This document shows, piece after piece, positions 11,301 to 24,185 of a stretch of 64,000 nucleotides of DNA. Source of the stretch: Ciona savignyi (taxonomy: Eukaryota > Chordata > Ascidiacea > Phlebobranchia > Cionidae); assembly GCA_000149265.1 (NCBI GenBank), contig CH003244.1, forward strand, positions 269,834 through 333,833, written 5' to 3'. Within the stretch, counting starts at the first letter, position 1. Every line of letters starts with the position of its first letter. Under the pieces are notes generated by a model. The model ran no database searches. It was not told the origin of the DNA and saw only the letters and a program-made list of their open reading frames with translations. Position numbers and translations under genes: made by a program.

Positions 11301-14300
11301 TAACGAATGAATATAAACTGCTTTCTCTACGTGTGATTGAACACGAATAAATATTTATAACTATCAAATTGGTATTTACAATTTATTGTTTGTGACACGT
11401 ATTCCAATGTAATAAGTGTTACTATCCATTTCTATGTTTAAGCCTATTTATATGCTACTTAGTTAGTATAACCAGAACTGTTGTTTTGACCTAAACGTAA
11501 CCTGAACCTCAGCCTCAAATAGAAAACCTGAAACGCATAATTCAATGTTAATTAAAGTGGGCCCTAACCAATTAAAAAACAAACATGCCTACCACCAAGT
11601 TAAACAGTTAAATATTTTTCTGTAAATTTAAACTTAATATGGTTATCATTGTTTAAAGCAGACACCACGGAAAAGCTGGAAGATATGTAACAAGCTAATG
11701 AGCTGTTTATATATTTGTTATGTAGATATTCACTGGAATGCTACCTTATGTTGATTGTTTACAGATAGCACAGAATTGAAGAATTTCCTGAAAGAGTTAA
11801 AGCCGGAACACATAATATTGGTCACAACTTATGACGATGCCGCATTCAAGTTAGTACAACTTTAAAATCACTTTGTTTAACCTTTCTATGCACATAAGGT
11901 AGTCCTAATAGTTTCTGTGTAACCCGATGGTTTAACGGTTCTTCTCGCCGATTGTATTGACTGGTATTTATTTGGTTACCAGATTTGAATAGTCTAGTAA
12001 ATTGTGTTGCGTTGCTTCAGTGGAATTGAATGGATTTTTTTATTTCATAAGTGTATACTATGCGACATGAACTTGCAAAGTCTTTATATAAGCTATCAAA
12101 GCTACACTATCATATTAGACCCAATATTTTACTACTTGGCAAACCCATCTCTCTGCACTTTATTTTAGTGACTGTCAGTTTGCTTGAAACCACAGCTAAG
12201 AAGAGCACCATTTTAAATCCAATATTTTAAATCCTATTTTACGCAGTTAAAACATTGTTTTAATTTGGGATGAAGGTAGCCTTTAAAAATATCACCAAAG
12301 GGCAAAGGGATAATAGAAACTGGGCTTAAGTTCAAATCTGTTAAATTAATTTTCAGCAATTGGCATGCAGAATATGTACTATTTATAATTAATAATTATT
12401 CATCTGTTTTCAGGGTATTGCTACCAGTATAAAATGTGTTATTTTGATCTTAATGTTTTTGTGTTCAAATGACAATTTGAACCCTGTTTGATTCGTTTTT
12501 TTTACATTGCCAGTCTGTGACTTAACAATTCACAAAAAACTTCAATGATTTTATCATTTTTACTTAAGTGCTGCAATTTCATAATGTGTGTATATTATAG
12601 TTTGGGTAAGAACAAGTGAAAAAGGGAACAGATTTCACATATATTAAGGCAGAAAAAAATTGATCTCTTTTATTATCAGATTTTTTCCGACCAAGTTTTT
12701 TTTTCAACCATGTCAATATCCATATTAGACTAACTACTTTTTTCAAAACGTGTAAATGCACCATTGCATGTGTTACCTGTATCTGGTAGGTGTTTCTATT
12801 TTTAAATATATGTTTAACGCCCTTAATGTTCTGCACTTTGTATAGACTAGACGATGAAGCAAAAGAAGCACTGACCGCCCTTGGTAGTTCAAAGGCAAAG
12901 AATTTAGAGTTCCGTGATAACTGGATATTTGTTGGTGGGCAGAGCATTAAGCATCCTTCGGAATTTGAACAGGTCGGCATTTAAATTGAAATTTTAACGA
13001 TTTGGTGTTTTGTTTTATTTCATAGTTGTAAAAACTGTGTTTTAGCTTTCTAAACAAAAGTCTAAGAAAGTGAGCAGTTTAGTAATTGGAAAAATAAAAT
13101 ATGCCACAGTGCCAGTATTTATAATTGTAAAACTGTTAATAGCTTTAAACATATAGATTTTTATGTCATAGTTTAAATAGTGTAATGTCATAGTGTGTAT
13201 TGTTATTCTTTAACTTTTTCCTTGGAAGTCGAGTTACTGAAGCTTTCTTGTAATAGTTTGTTTGTTTACTTGTTGACTGTTTACATATAAGTGTTTGACA
13301 GATCATCCAGAATGACTGAATCATGATGGCAGTCTATTCCTTATAGTAGAATAAGATAATGAAGAATCCTATGTATAGCTGAAATATATGTTAAAACAAT
13401 CTGATGGTATTATCTGACCATGTTGTTGTGATGTAGTGGATATAGATAACGAAAGGATGCAATTAAGTGCTTGGTTAAATCTTCTCATAACTTTAGCTTA
13501 GTTGTAGAAAATGCAATGGTGTTCTCTTGATTTTGCAGATTCAATATAATTAAACATAACTAGAGCTGGGCGTAATTACGAAATTACGTTCAGTTACGTA
13601 ATTACGGACGTCGGAATTACGTTACGTAAGTCAAATCAAAATTACGTAATTACGCATCTGTCCGTAATTATTCAAACGGGAATTGATGATCGTTGTAAAT
13701 ATACTGTCTATGCAATTCCTTGTTTAAGTCTTGGCAAAAAAAATTGTTCGTTTATTTTTATTCGAGTTAGGGCTGTGCGAAGTTAACGGTTAACCGGTTA
13801 ATCGAATGGACGTCACAGTTAACCGTCAATGAAATCAATAAATGGTTAACCGACTGTGTTCGTTTTTAACGCCTACAACAGCGCATGATAACAATACACG
13901 GTATAGGGTGTTTTTTTAACGACCGCGCGGTTGACTTTCAGTGGGCCTACTATTAGTGATGGGACGAGTAAAGGTAGAGGCCCCGAGTTTGTATCGAGTT
14001 GCTAACGATTGCTAACCGTATCTTTTCGCGTTGCTAACTGAAACTTGTCGTGTTGCTAACCGTTGCTCGTCACAGTGTTTATTGCTTTGATCGGCGGTAT
14101 GACCTAGGGTCACGTTGACCTAGTTTTAATACAGGACCACTGACGCACTCCCGAGCGCGTTTTTTCCCAGGATCTTGTCATTATTAAGTACCAGCGAGAG
14201 AGAACACCTAAAAAAATAGTTAACCGATTTTTCCTTGATCTGTTAACCGTTACAGATCTAGTTCGATTAAAATAGTTCCCCCGGTAAGAATAATCAAAAT

Positions 14301-15197
14301 CGCGTTAAATACACGTGATCTTGGATTCGCGCCAATTTCCTTATCTGTAATCAGCGCGATAAGACAAAGGGCAACGCCGCCACGATCTGCGGTTTGTTTA
14401 CTTGTGAATTTGTTTCAACGCAGGACGAACGAACCGTTTAGTTTAAACTTTAAAGTCTCTGCAGTAAAGTTTAAAATTTCATTCGTTTTGTCTACCACCA
14501 AAATGCATCCAAAAACACGATGATTTTTGGCTGTTTTTAAAATAACGATGACGTCATAAAAATTACGAAAATTACGGAATTACGTAACTGAGCTGGCGTA
14601 ATTCCGTAATACAACTTTGATCAATTACGCCCAGCTCTAAACATAACTGATGTTTTATCACATACCCAACACAACAATAACTTCATAAGCCTCACTTTAC
14701 TCCAGCTTTTCTTGTACCAACCACTACAGGAATAAAATAAAATTCAGTATCATATACTATTAGCACAAAAGTTATTACTTTTCAAAAATTCCTGTCTATC
14801 TCAACAACTGCTCATACATCTGGGATACCATCTATTAACGAAAATTTATTCCGGATTTAAAATAACGAATGAAAAACCCTATTATTTACCTATTTATACT
14901 CCACCCCACAACAAACGTCGTATTCTGGTTGACTTGGGTTTCATATTACTATTTTATCAATTGAAAAATTGTAGCTGCATTATTTTAGGAGATCATCAGA
15001 TTACCTTAGGCTCACACCCATTCAATAAAGCTGATTTACAAAACTTTCATTTCCACACTCTGAATACTTATGGTTGCGATATGACTAATACTGCTTTTTT
15101 TCATCAACAGATTAATAAGAACGTAAAAGAAAAGAATAAGTATGGAGATTGGCCTGAAGCGATTATATCAGAAGGTTGCCTGCCCAAGCTCAGGTGA
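5376..15197 (+). CDS. FAM3: FAM3 family cytokine-like protein (FAM3A/C-like)
   Basis: Seven coding exons: 5376-5559, 6293-6406, 6995-7121, 10468-10577, 11765-11849, 12846-12972, 15111-15197. All junctions are GT-AG, the phases agree, and the total is 277 residues. Residues 17-37 are a hydrophobic signal or signal-anchor segment, followed by a charged linker and the FAM3 fold from about 105. Family hallmarks visible: FKIITGAANVIGPSIC, VDRGMNIALLNGKSGE, TTYDDAA, FRDNWIFVGG and, near the end, WPEAIISEGC. The four cysteines expected to form two disulfides are present (about 109, 115, 137 and 272). Human FAM3 proteins are about 225-235 residues; the extra length is in the N-terminal linker. FAM3 proteins are secretory-pathway proteins with reported cytokine or metabolic roles; which vertebrate paralogue this best matches is not decided here. 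The start is the first ATG of exon 1; a second in-frame ATG (5403) and a CAG at 5418-5420 that could act as an acceptor leave the N-terminus uncertain. Confidence 0.93.
6600..6735 (-). mobile_element. SINE fragment in FAM3 intron 2
   Basis: TTACCTGAGCTATTGCAGTG, GTGTTGTGTAATTAAGATG, AACCCATTAATCC and CACATCCGACTAGTCAG follow the plus-strand order of the family copy at 30450-30749. The tRNA-like end is missing or degraded. Confidence 0.65.
13561..14639. mobile_element. Non-autonomous hAT-type element, TSD AACATAAC
   Basis: The ends are TAGAGCTGGGCGTAATTACG and its inverted counterpart CAATTACGCCCAGCTCTA. The octamer AACATAAC flanks both ends directly (13553-13560 and 14640-14647). Both terminal parts are built from repeated palindromic ATTACGTAAT words. 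It carries no transposase and lies in the last intron of FAM3. Two other sequences that look like transposon termini occur inside, TAGGGCTGTGCGAAGTTAAC at 13768 and TTAGTGATGGGACGAG at 13953, which suggests nested insertions. An 8-bp duplication with TAGAG-type ends is characteristic of the hAT superfamily. Confidence 0.85.
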
Positions 15198-17304
15198 CAT
15201 GGAGAAAGAGGTGATCCATTGGCACTTACAGCTCATTAGCCTTGAACTTCACGTTTTCTATTTTGTTTCTTATCCTTGGGGAGGGTTTTGGTGTAAAAAT
15301 TAATTCTTCTTAAAGAAAAATCTTGTTTTCAGCGTAATCTGTTTTTCTCCGAACTTTTCATTAAATTTTTCTAAGTTAGATATATATTTGCTCATGGAAT
15401 AGCTTTTAACTAAAAAAATCCCTTTAGAAATCAATATGGAACCCTAATACATGTATCTACCAATGAATATTACCTGTAAAGCCACACACATTAGCATTAA
15501 TTGCATATCATAGCTGTGCTGTGTCCAATTTATTATATTCAGCTATAAAATTGCAAAATGGCGAGTGGCGACCTTTGCTAGTTCTATTTTGTGTATTCTA
15601 CTTGTATTAGTTGCACTGCTGCTGCTATTTTACAGCAATTTGTATTCCCACACAACATTTTTCTATCTATACATTAGCCCTATCTGCTCATTAATTTTTA
15701 CCATGCAAAGCTTTAATATAAAAAGCCAAACTTAGTTGTTAAATCCACTACACGAGAAAAGATCCACTTAACAAAGTCACAATCGTGTCAGTATGCAAAA
15801 AAATGTAATAACCTCAGCGTCATAGAAGGGCAAATAAAAAGGCAACGAATAATGTTATTTATAGTGAAAACATTAGGGATAAAGCAATTTTTCGCAAGCA
15901 GGGTTATTAATGGTATTTAACATAGACACGGTACTTTATGGGCTTGTCAAATTAATCACCGATTTCACCCGCACTTGACTCTTTCACCACCGCAGTTTAG
16001 TTAGCACAACGGTGCGATGTTTAAGCCATTCTTGCTTGAGTCAACATTCATTTAATCTTAGTTTTTTGCATAAATCACCATACATTGTTTGCATTTATCG
16101 ATTGTTTGAACACCTCGCTTATTAAGAGAAGAAAATTGCACCCATGAAAACCCAAGGGTAAAATAAATATGTTGGTAACACGACTTTTATTTGAAAAAAA
16201 AAACATTACAAAAGCTAAAAAGCATTTACATATTAACATACGGGTGTACTTTTGCGTTCATAGCAATACAACCAGTCCATATGACATTGTTGTAACAACA
16301 CTTTTATTTAAAAACTCACAATATATCTCCATTTTTATATATGTCCACTCTTCCTGATCTGTAGGTTCAGGATTGCAATGCATTACAATACAGTAGCCGC
16401 AGATAATTCCTTTACTGTTCTGTATTCATTATACATTTCTACTGTGTATATCTATATTGAACTTTTATTTGGTCGAAGTTGTTACCTTTTCTGTGGAAAT
16501 CCCTGTTTTTTGTTTATCAGTGGACTACCACTACTCTGGCACTATTATAAATGGTGTTGGCATGTTTTGATCTATTGCATAACAGATTAGAAAACTACAT
16601 CCCGCCATACTGTAATAATATGTGGTAGTACTTATAATGTACTACATTGTGTAACCCTATGCTTAGTATTGTGTGTTATATTATAAACCTTTTACTAAAT
16701 TTTTTTTTGGTTCAAACTGTAGTAATATGTTTTGTCTTGCTTCATTTTTATCGTTTTTGTTGCGTCATTACCTGATTGTCACAGTAATATAGTGATTAGT
16801 GCTGTATTCTCATGTAACCTTCATACGGCTAAATTAAACCTGTACAAACCAGCCTATGAGCTTTGCAGTCCAGTGGTTTTAATGTTGTGAAACCAAGGGA
16901 GAAAATTTTGTTGGTAGTGAAAGTTGTGGAAGAAATAAATTAAGGCTGTCTGTGGATTGTAATTCTTATTTGACCAACTTAAATTTTTATTAAAAACGTA
17001 AAATCACTTCAATTTTACCACCAAAATGGGTTTAATGACAGTAGTATGTGACACCACAAAATATTTAAAAAAATGGTTTGTTATTTCGAGTTTAACACTC
17101 TCAAGCTGGATACCCACTCATGAAACAAGATTTTGAGTGTCATGGAATTTTTTTATGAGTGGAATCCATTCTTACTGATAATTTATTAAGATTGAACTAG
17201 GATCGGCAGCAAACACATATTGTATTGCAATATTGAGAAGATCAGAAGCTCTAAATTTCGTTGACGCTGATGATAGATGTACTTTGACCCCTTTTCACCT
17301 ATGG
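15198..17304. other. Convergent intergenic region between FAM3 and PUS7
   Basis: AT-rich sequence with no supportable exon. It must contain the 3' ends of both convergent genes. Open frames of 62 and 70 codons near 16.2-16.6 kb have no family features. Confidence 0.6.
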
Positions 17305-20300
17305 TCAACTATTATCCCCCGCCCCCTCGCATTCCAGCTTGTGTAGGTCCCCGAGTTTCGACTGATTGGTGGAGGACATGTCGCACTTCATCACCTCGCG
17401 CATGGCCACTGTCGCGTAGCTCGACGATGGAAGAGAGAATGAAATCCTTAGCGCGGTGTATTTTCCATCTGCATTTATAGAGGCTGTTTTATTGGGTCTA
17501 TAAACAATAAACCTGCATCTACACTTCTGAAAAAACAGTTTTGTCTTGGTTAGATCTTAGGTTTCTGTTTTTAATCTGTGTCGGAGTAATATTGTACCAG
17601 AGTCTCTACAGCACAATGTTCACAATTAATTTATGGTTTGGGTGTCAAGTATAAAAAACCGTTATTCCACTACCTTCTCATGGTTAGTGGTTTTATAGTT
17701 GTGTGTACAGGCAAGCTAAGCAATAAAAGTTGTCTTAATTCTATGGATTCAAATGTTTTTTTTTTCAAATCACAGCCATAAATAATCAAAACTTAATTGC
17801 TTGTTTATCCACCATGCACAGAATTTGTACAAAGTTAGTTAATCGGTTGTGTTCTTTGGCAAGGCACTTAACCAACATTGGCAGAACCTAGTCGATTAAT
17901 GGGTTGAGATTATGTAATGTATGCATACAACACAATATTACCTGGCACCTGTTGTCATAACAATAACATATAACTCTTTCATGCACTACAACTTACTACT
18001 TCTGGGGTTATATGGACATGGGAGTATCCTACCTTTTACTACAAAACTAATGTAATCATTAAATGTTTTAAAACAAACCTTTTTCTCCTGTTGGCCTCTC
18101 CTTTTTATCCAAAACATCGACATCCGATATCAAAAGAGGTTTACGATAGTCAGTGTACCGTACAATATCCCACTCAATGTTGGATGGCTTGCTTACTACT
18201 TTGCGGTACGCCCCTGATAAGAAGTATTCCCTGTGATGACAAAATGCCAAATCAGAACTTTTCAAATAGTAATTTTCCTTGATAAAAATAGTGCAAATTA
18301 AAAAGATTGAATCTGGAAACTGTCTGATTCAACCTTAGTCGTTTAACCTATGACCAAAGCAGCGGAATTAAGTCTTGGTATTTTTCTTTTTAAAATGACA
18401 GTTTACTTTTAATTTAAAATGACAGTATACTTATAATTTAAACTTAACATAAAATGTTGGAAATAGACTTTTGTATCAACTTACTTAACTTTATGATTAA
18501 ACATATCTTTCTCTATTCCATCCTTGCTAAGTTCCTCATCGTACCACTTTGCTGCACCGTGGGTGGGGTAGGTTATACTTTGACCAGGCAGTGGCATTAC
18601 AATATCATGAATTGAATAATTGTGCACATTTTCCTCAGTCAGAACAATGACGTCAGGGATTCCGCAGTCTTCTGTTTTCGACTGAAATCATTTTTAAAAC
18701 ACTAAATTTTATAAGAGTATTAAGTTTGTAGAGTATGGTGTGAAAAAACGAGTGCAGCACCTCTAAATTGCTGCAACAACTCTTAAGTCTTGGTTTAAAT
18801 CATTATGCGGCCATTGGAAAATGAGCATGCATTTCACAAGCATCAATTTTTGGCAAACTATTATCAATGATCTTGCATTTCATTTATTGCAAACAGTGAG
18901 TCAAAGTTCTTAGTAAGTGAGATGTGGAGTTCAATGTCACAAACTATCTCACAACAAAAATTAATTTTGGGAATTGCACAGTGCATTGTGGGATAATTTA
19001 CAAGTTTTGGTGCTGTGCTTACTACAGCAAACCACAGTAACATCAATCAAATACGTAGCAGAATAACATTTTGTGGTTATTTCCAAACATCACAAAAAAA
19101 TGATGTTCTGTATCTACACATTCTGGTACAAATTGTAAAGCCAGTCATATGTATGGTGGTGTAATTCATGCTCCATTAAATATTGATTAATTTTGCCTCA
19201 CTTTGATCATGCTTACCTTAGAGGAGTCAAGTTTTTGCTTTTTCGCCGCTGGTTCAGTCGATCTATGTAGATGTTGATTATAGATTTAAGTAGATATCCA
19301 CGAAAAAAATTAATGATCTTGAATGGAAAATTCACACAAATCTCTGTAATAGCTTAGAGATATCATTTAATTTAGTACAATTTACATAAATACTCATTTT
19401 ATTTATTAATAACCAATACAGCACTGTGATACTTCGCAGACCAAATTGCAAGTCTAGTTATCCTCTTATTTGTGTTCGAAATTCGGGTAAATCGTCTTAT
19501 CGAAACTCATTATTACGAATCTTATAAGCATACTCACGGTTCCTCACTAAGTGTCTCTGCAAATACAAGGTCCCCCACAACCGGGGAATCCCCATAAACA
19601 CTAAACCGCCGACTCACAACACGATTCCAAACAAAACTCTGGTAGCTATGGAGATAGAGCATTCTAGTATTCCGTGGAATCCTGCCCAGTGATTGGACAA
19701 GTTGTTTTGGACCTATTGTGATGTAGAGAACATTAAAAGAAAATATTGGACATCCATATTTATATGTAAGAAAGTGAAAAGACAGAAGGCATGAGCATTG
19801 TTATTTTTGTTGGACATAGACTAAACAAATTTTAAAACATAGTTTGCCTCATCCAGTAATTATGTGATCTCATCATCAAATAATGAAAAGTGGCCAATTT
19901 GTGATAAAAATTGTAATTGGTTATGTTAATGGTGGCTTAGTGATCAGAAATAGGTTGATTCCACTTTATATGGTAAACTTTACTTTTCCAGAAAATTACA
20001 GATATATTGAATACCGGTATTTAATTTTTCCTTTTTATAAGGAGAGCAGCTGCTATTGTACAGTAAATTGCCAAAAAAATGCAAAGGCTGGGCCCGTAGA
20101 CTAACAAAGATGCTACACCAGAATTGGCAAACCTCAACCACCAAGCAGAAGTGTTTTTAAAAACAACTTCACAATGCCAGTACTCTACTGTTATTATCCA
20201 GGCTGATAAGTTACTTAGTCCAAGAGTAAATGTAAAAAGTTACAATCATTACAAACCGAAGTAAGCAAGACCCTCCAGCAGGTACCGTTCAAACGAGGAC

Positions 20301-23300
20301 CTCTTATTCCACTGATGGGTGAGAGCTTTTCTCGCGTTGCCTGCTTCCCTCCAGTTTCGGATCAAGTTGATCATCTCCTCTGAGCAATCTGGGTGATGAA
20401 GGTGAGAATGTTTACTGATACATAGGAACCATCAAAGTTAAAATTATCCTAAGGAACCATCATAAGGGTAGAATTCTATGCTGTGCCTAACTGGCCAAGT
20501 AAAATTTGGAATGGGAAACTAAGGTTGATATCATGGGGTATACACAGGGGAAGGGTGGGCCTATAACATAGGTATTTAGAAAAATGCATTCCTGTAGTCA
20601 GGTTAACACACTGGTAACTATTGCAGTGAGTTTAAAAGTTTTTTATTCTTTAAACCATTGATCCATTGGTTCAACTTTCTAAAAACTTCGAGCCATGGCA
20701 GAATAATTTTAGGGGATAAGCAGAATAACTTCAGGGGATAAACCATGTCTAGTATAATCTCTTTGCTCTTGACCATTATATTACATGCCACCTACCTTTG
20801 AAACATGATGAGAGAATCAGATCGACAGCATTCTCCCATTTGCTCGCAATCAACGACTTCCCGACCTCATAAGTAGCGACGCTGCTCGTTCCAAATCTCT
20901 GCATCCCAAAATAATTTAGGAATCCGACTTGGGAGAAAGATTTGATCGCAAGTATTAAATCAGCTTCCTCAATATCAAGTGTGTTTCTGTATTTGGATTA
21001 GAAATTTTGTTAAAGTGTTAGTTAGTAACGCTAGTTTAGTCAACATATTTTGAATAATTTAAATGTGGCATATCTTTTATTTTTATTGAAAAAATAGTTT
21101 GGCTTGCTCGCCGATGTTAAACTGGATACTGCACAGTAGCACAGTTTATAAAAAATGTGGATTACTCACGAGTACTGCTTAGGATGGGACGCTTATGTCA
21201 TATCAGTGTGTAGGAAGCTGTTATGCTAGTATTTGTCAGGTATCTCGGTGATACCCAAAGTCGGGTTACCAGAGATATTTTACTTGGATCTAGGTTAATA
21301 CAACTTCAGTTATCAATTGATGCATTTAAATCCATAAATTGCCTTAACTAAGAAAATAACTGCAAATGAAGCGGTTAAGGGTAAATATCGAAACAAGCAC
21401 CAGTCCGGTCATAACTTCTGCATTTAACCCCTAGCACACAAAACCGGATAATTGAATTGCCACAGTAAAATGTGATATAATCACAATCCACTTATGACTC
21501 ACCTAATAACGATAGAAAACCGGTTCCCTTTTAAATCCCCAAGCCTCAAAGCACTTTCACATGGCTCGAAATTTCCGATTCGAATATTATTGAGGAGCTG
21601 ATTGATTGGAACCAGTCGTTCCGGACTGATAGATGTTGTTATTGTCTAGAGTTGGAATCAAATAATGCATAAGTTCTATATACAGGCTTTACAAGTAGTG
21701 GTTAGATAACCCAATTATCAAGCAGTTTTCATCCTCGGAAATCAGAAGGGTACTTGAGAATATAGATATTGTGCATGACATGTACTTTTAGGCCAAATTA
21801 GTTGTGCATTTAATACAAGTTGACATTAACACAACTGGGTTACACTTTCGTTGCTAATTGGGTTTTAAAGTGGTGTTAGGTGTGTCTACAATATATAGTG
21901 ACTAGATGAATGAAAATTACAGCCAAGCCATGACTTGCAACCTAATGAGGCATCGAACACCCCAGTTCATTCAAATGGGTTACCGGAGCTATTGCAGTGT
22001 GTTGTATATGATAGACATGTTCCTTTATCTTGGTAGAAACCATTAATCCGCTGGGTTCAGGCAATTTCCATTAAGTGCCTTGGCCAAGGACACAACCGAC
22101 TATCTAGCCACCAGTTTCAAGCCTGCAACCAACACTAAACCACCAGACTAACCGGTCGGTTCATGTTTTCATATTTCATTTTATTTTAAAAATGATTAAT
22201 ATATATCATAGTTAGGGCTGCAATTTACCTGCACAGTAACACCCCTCTTGTCCTTATTCCCCGCCGAATGAAAGCACCGAGCTTGACGCAGATGCAACTT
22301 CCTTATAATTAAGTTGACAGCATCCATGGTTGCTATGTTTTCCTTGTGCATAACAAACTTGCAAAACTTGGAACTCTTTTCTCTGCTTTGCCTTCTTCTG
22401 TTTATATCTATTAAATATCAAGAAACACAACAATAACAGTAAAAAGTACCTGTTCTGTGTAATGCAGAGTACCTACTTTCCTTGGTGAACTTTGTTACTT
22501 TTATGTCCTGTTCATCAGTTTCTGCATTTTTGATGGTTTTTGTTTCAAGCTTTGGAAAATATTGGCTGACGATTTTGTGAATTTCTGTTCTTTCTGCTTT
22601 GTTTTTACCAGCCTGTGTAGTTGCATGCGATTGTAAGTAATGTCCAGGCAAGAGTGTTAACTTCATGACAGAAAAATATTGATAGGTTCTACCAAATTGA
22701 ATAAATGTCTAAATCATGCACAACACATTGCAATAGCTCTGTAACCAAACTGTGGGCAAGAGGCAATCTGACGATTGCTCCGATGTTAACGCCCATTGGT
22801 TTTTTTTATTCACAGAAATAAATATGAGTATTCTATACCAAAGTGTTCATTCTCACAGTTTTTATGATAAAACTTGCAGATGGATCAGTGTTGACCAGTA
22901 GATTTTTCAGTTCATCTACATCTTCTTTTGAAATAACACTAATATCTTCAGTGTTTAACACTGGTGGCTGGAATAAGAAAACGTAAATGAGTGTCAATTG
23001 CCTTATGCATACACTAGCATTACAAAGCTATTAAATTATATATTATAATGTGTTTTTGCCACTGTTGTTTTTATTATTTAAGTGTCTTCTTAAACATATA
23101 ATGTGCATAATTATGAAATTGAAAACAACTAATAATTCTTAGTAAAAAGGCTTATTAAAAGCACTGCACACAGTATAATTAGTTTGTCGAACAGCTGAAT
23201 TCAGATTTCCATGATTACTTGTGTAGTCACCAATTTTCCAAAAATATTTGCCAGTTTTATTACGAAAGATATTTAACAAGCAACTAATTTGTTACTGTAA

Positions 23301-24185
23301 ATTTTGGCTAAATTAACAAGATCTCTCGAACGCATGACTGAATGGTTTGAAACCTGCATTATGTTGGTTACCAGTCGACAGTTGCTTATACATATTTCAA
23401 ACTGAAATTGGTTAGGCTACTTATTATCATGTGATGGACTGGGATAGGTAAATAATATAACAGAAGAGGGAAAAGGTAACCAACTATAAGCTGATGTTTT
23501 AAAGGGTGAAATACGCTAAGATACTTGGCTAGAAGAGATAAAAGAAAATTGGACTGATATCAGAGGAGCATTTAAATTAATTGGATAAAATATTCAGTAC
23601 ATAAAGTTTATCAGTACCTCCAATTACTACAGGATCGCTTGGAGCGCTTATAGAGCGATTGCAGTTTGGATGATCATATCCATTGCAGTGTGTTAAATAC
23701 CATGGTTACATTGCTGCTGTTTTAGATTAACCTATTAATCCACTGGGTTCAGGCAACATCCGCTAAGTGCCTTGTCCATCGGCTAACGCCATCCAGCCGT
23801 ACAAACAACGAACATTCAGCTGGTTATTTTCATGGTTAGGATAAGTTGGGGTTTAGTATAAATTTTCGTGTTTCCATATCCAAGTGATCCTGTAGTAATT
23901 GAAAGGCAATCCGTATTTATTCCTCCCTAGATATGATGCCAGAAAAAAATCCTGCATAAAATATTGACACATTTATTAAACCAAAATAATGCATACTACC
24001 TCATCCACGACCACCGGCTTTTTTTCTACCATCACATCAACATTGGTTAGATGAATAACTTCCCCGTTCAGATTGATTTCGTTCACGAGGAAATCCTGGT
24101 ATCGTAGCTTTAAAATCCCGGTGAAGCCCTTATGCTTTCCCACATATTCCGTCATGCCAACATCTTTTTCATAGAGCATCGACAT
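17305..24185 (-). CDS. PUS7: tRNA/mRNA pseudouridine synthase PUS7 (TruD family)
   Basis: Twelve exons on the minus strand, in transcript order: 24185-24000, 22967-22857, 22612-22477, 22407-22229, 21645-21503, 20986-20796, 20388-20257, 19712-19538, 19262-19217, 18681-18485, 18230-18079, 17468-17305. Phases agree and the total is 603 residues. Exon 4 encodes AGNKDKRGVTVQ, the TruD/PUS7 catalytic motif; the aspartate is residue ~197. Exon 6 has FLNYFGMQRFG, exon 8 RMLYLHSYQSFVWN, exon 10 HNYSIHDIVMPLPG, exon 11 EYFLSGAYRKVV, and exon 12 FSLPSSSYATVAMREV, all family signatures. The enzyme isomerises uridine in tRNA and other RNAs; human PUS7 is nuclear and cytoplasmic. The start at 24185 follows an in-frame TAG, and the protein lacks most of the ~90-residue N-terminal extension of human PUS7. 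Introns contain several SINE copies and a MITE. I see no disabling change. Confidence 0.97.
17838..17945 (+). mobile_element. SINE fragment in the last PUS7 intron
   Basis: AATCGGTTGTGTTCTTTGGC, AAGGCACTTAACCAAC, GATTAATGGGTTGAG and ATACAACACAATATTACC match the sense order of the SINE family. Diverged. Confidence 0.65.
21972..22167 (-). mobile_element. Well-preserved SINE copy in PUS7 intron 4
   Basis: On the plus strand it reads GGGTTACCGGAGCTATTGCA, GTGTTGTATATGATAGACAT, GGTTCAGGCAATTTCCATTA, AAGTGCCTTGGCCAAGGACA and ACCAGTTTCAAGCCTGCAAC, ending with CCAGACTAACCGGTCGG. It therefore contains the body and the tRNA-like end, lying antisense to the window and in the same direction as PUS7 transcription. 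Confidence 0.8.
22686..22830 (+). mobile_element. SINE fragment in PUS7 intron 2
   Basis: GTTCTACCAAATTGAATAAA, CATGCACAACACATTGCAAT, AGCTCTGTAACCAAACTGTG and GGGCAAGAGGCAATCTGACG give the 3' half of the family in sense orientation. Its right edge lies about 25 bp from the donor of PUS7 exon 2. Confidence 0.65.
23621..23901. mobile_element. MITE with AATTACTACAGGATC ends, containing a SINE remnant
   Basis: Left CAATTACTACAGGATCGCTT (23621-23640) and right AAGTGATCCTGTAGTAATTG (23882-23901) are inverted repeats with one mismatch, and match the ends of the element at 184-479. Between them, about 23684-23800, is a degraded antisense SINE (GCAGTGTGTTAAATACCATG, CACTGGGTTCAGGCAACATC). It lies in PUS7 intron 1. 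Confidence 0.7.

Noticed and set aside
12579-12980. 133-codon minus frame
   Set aside because: It overlaps FAM3 exon 6 on the opposite strand; FAM3 has strong family support.
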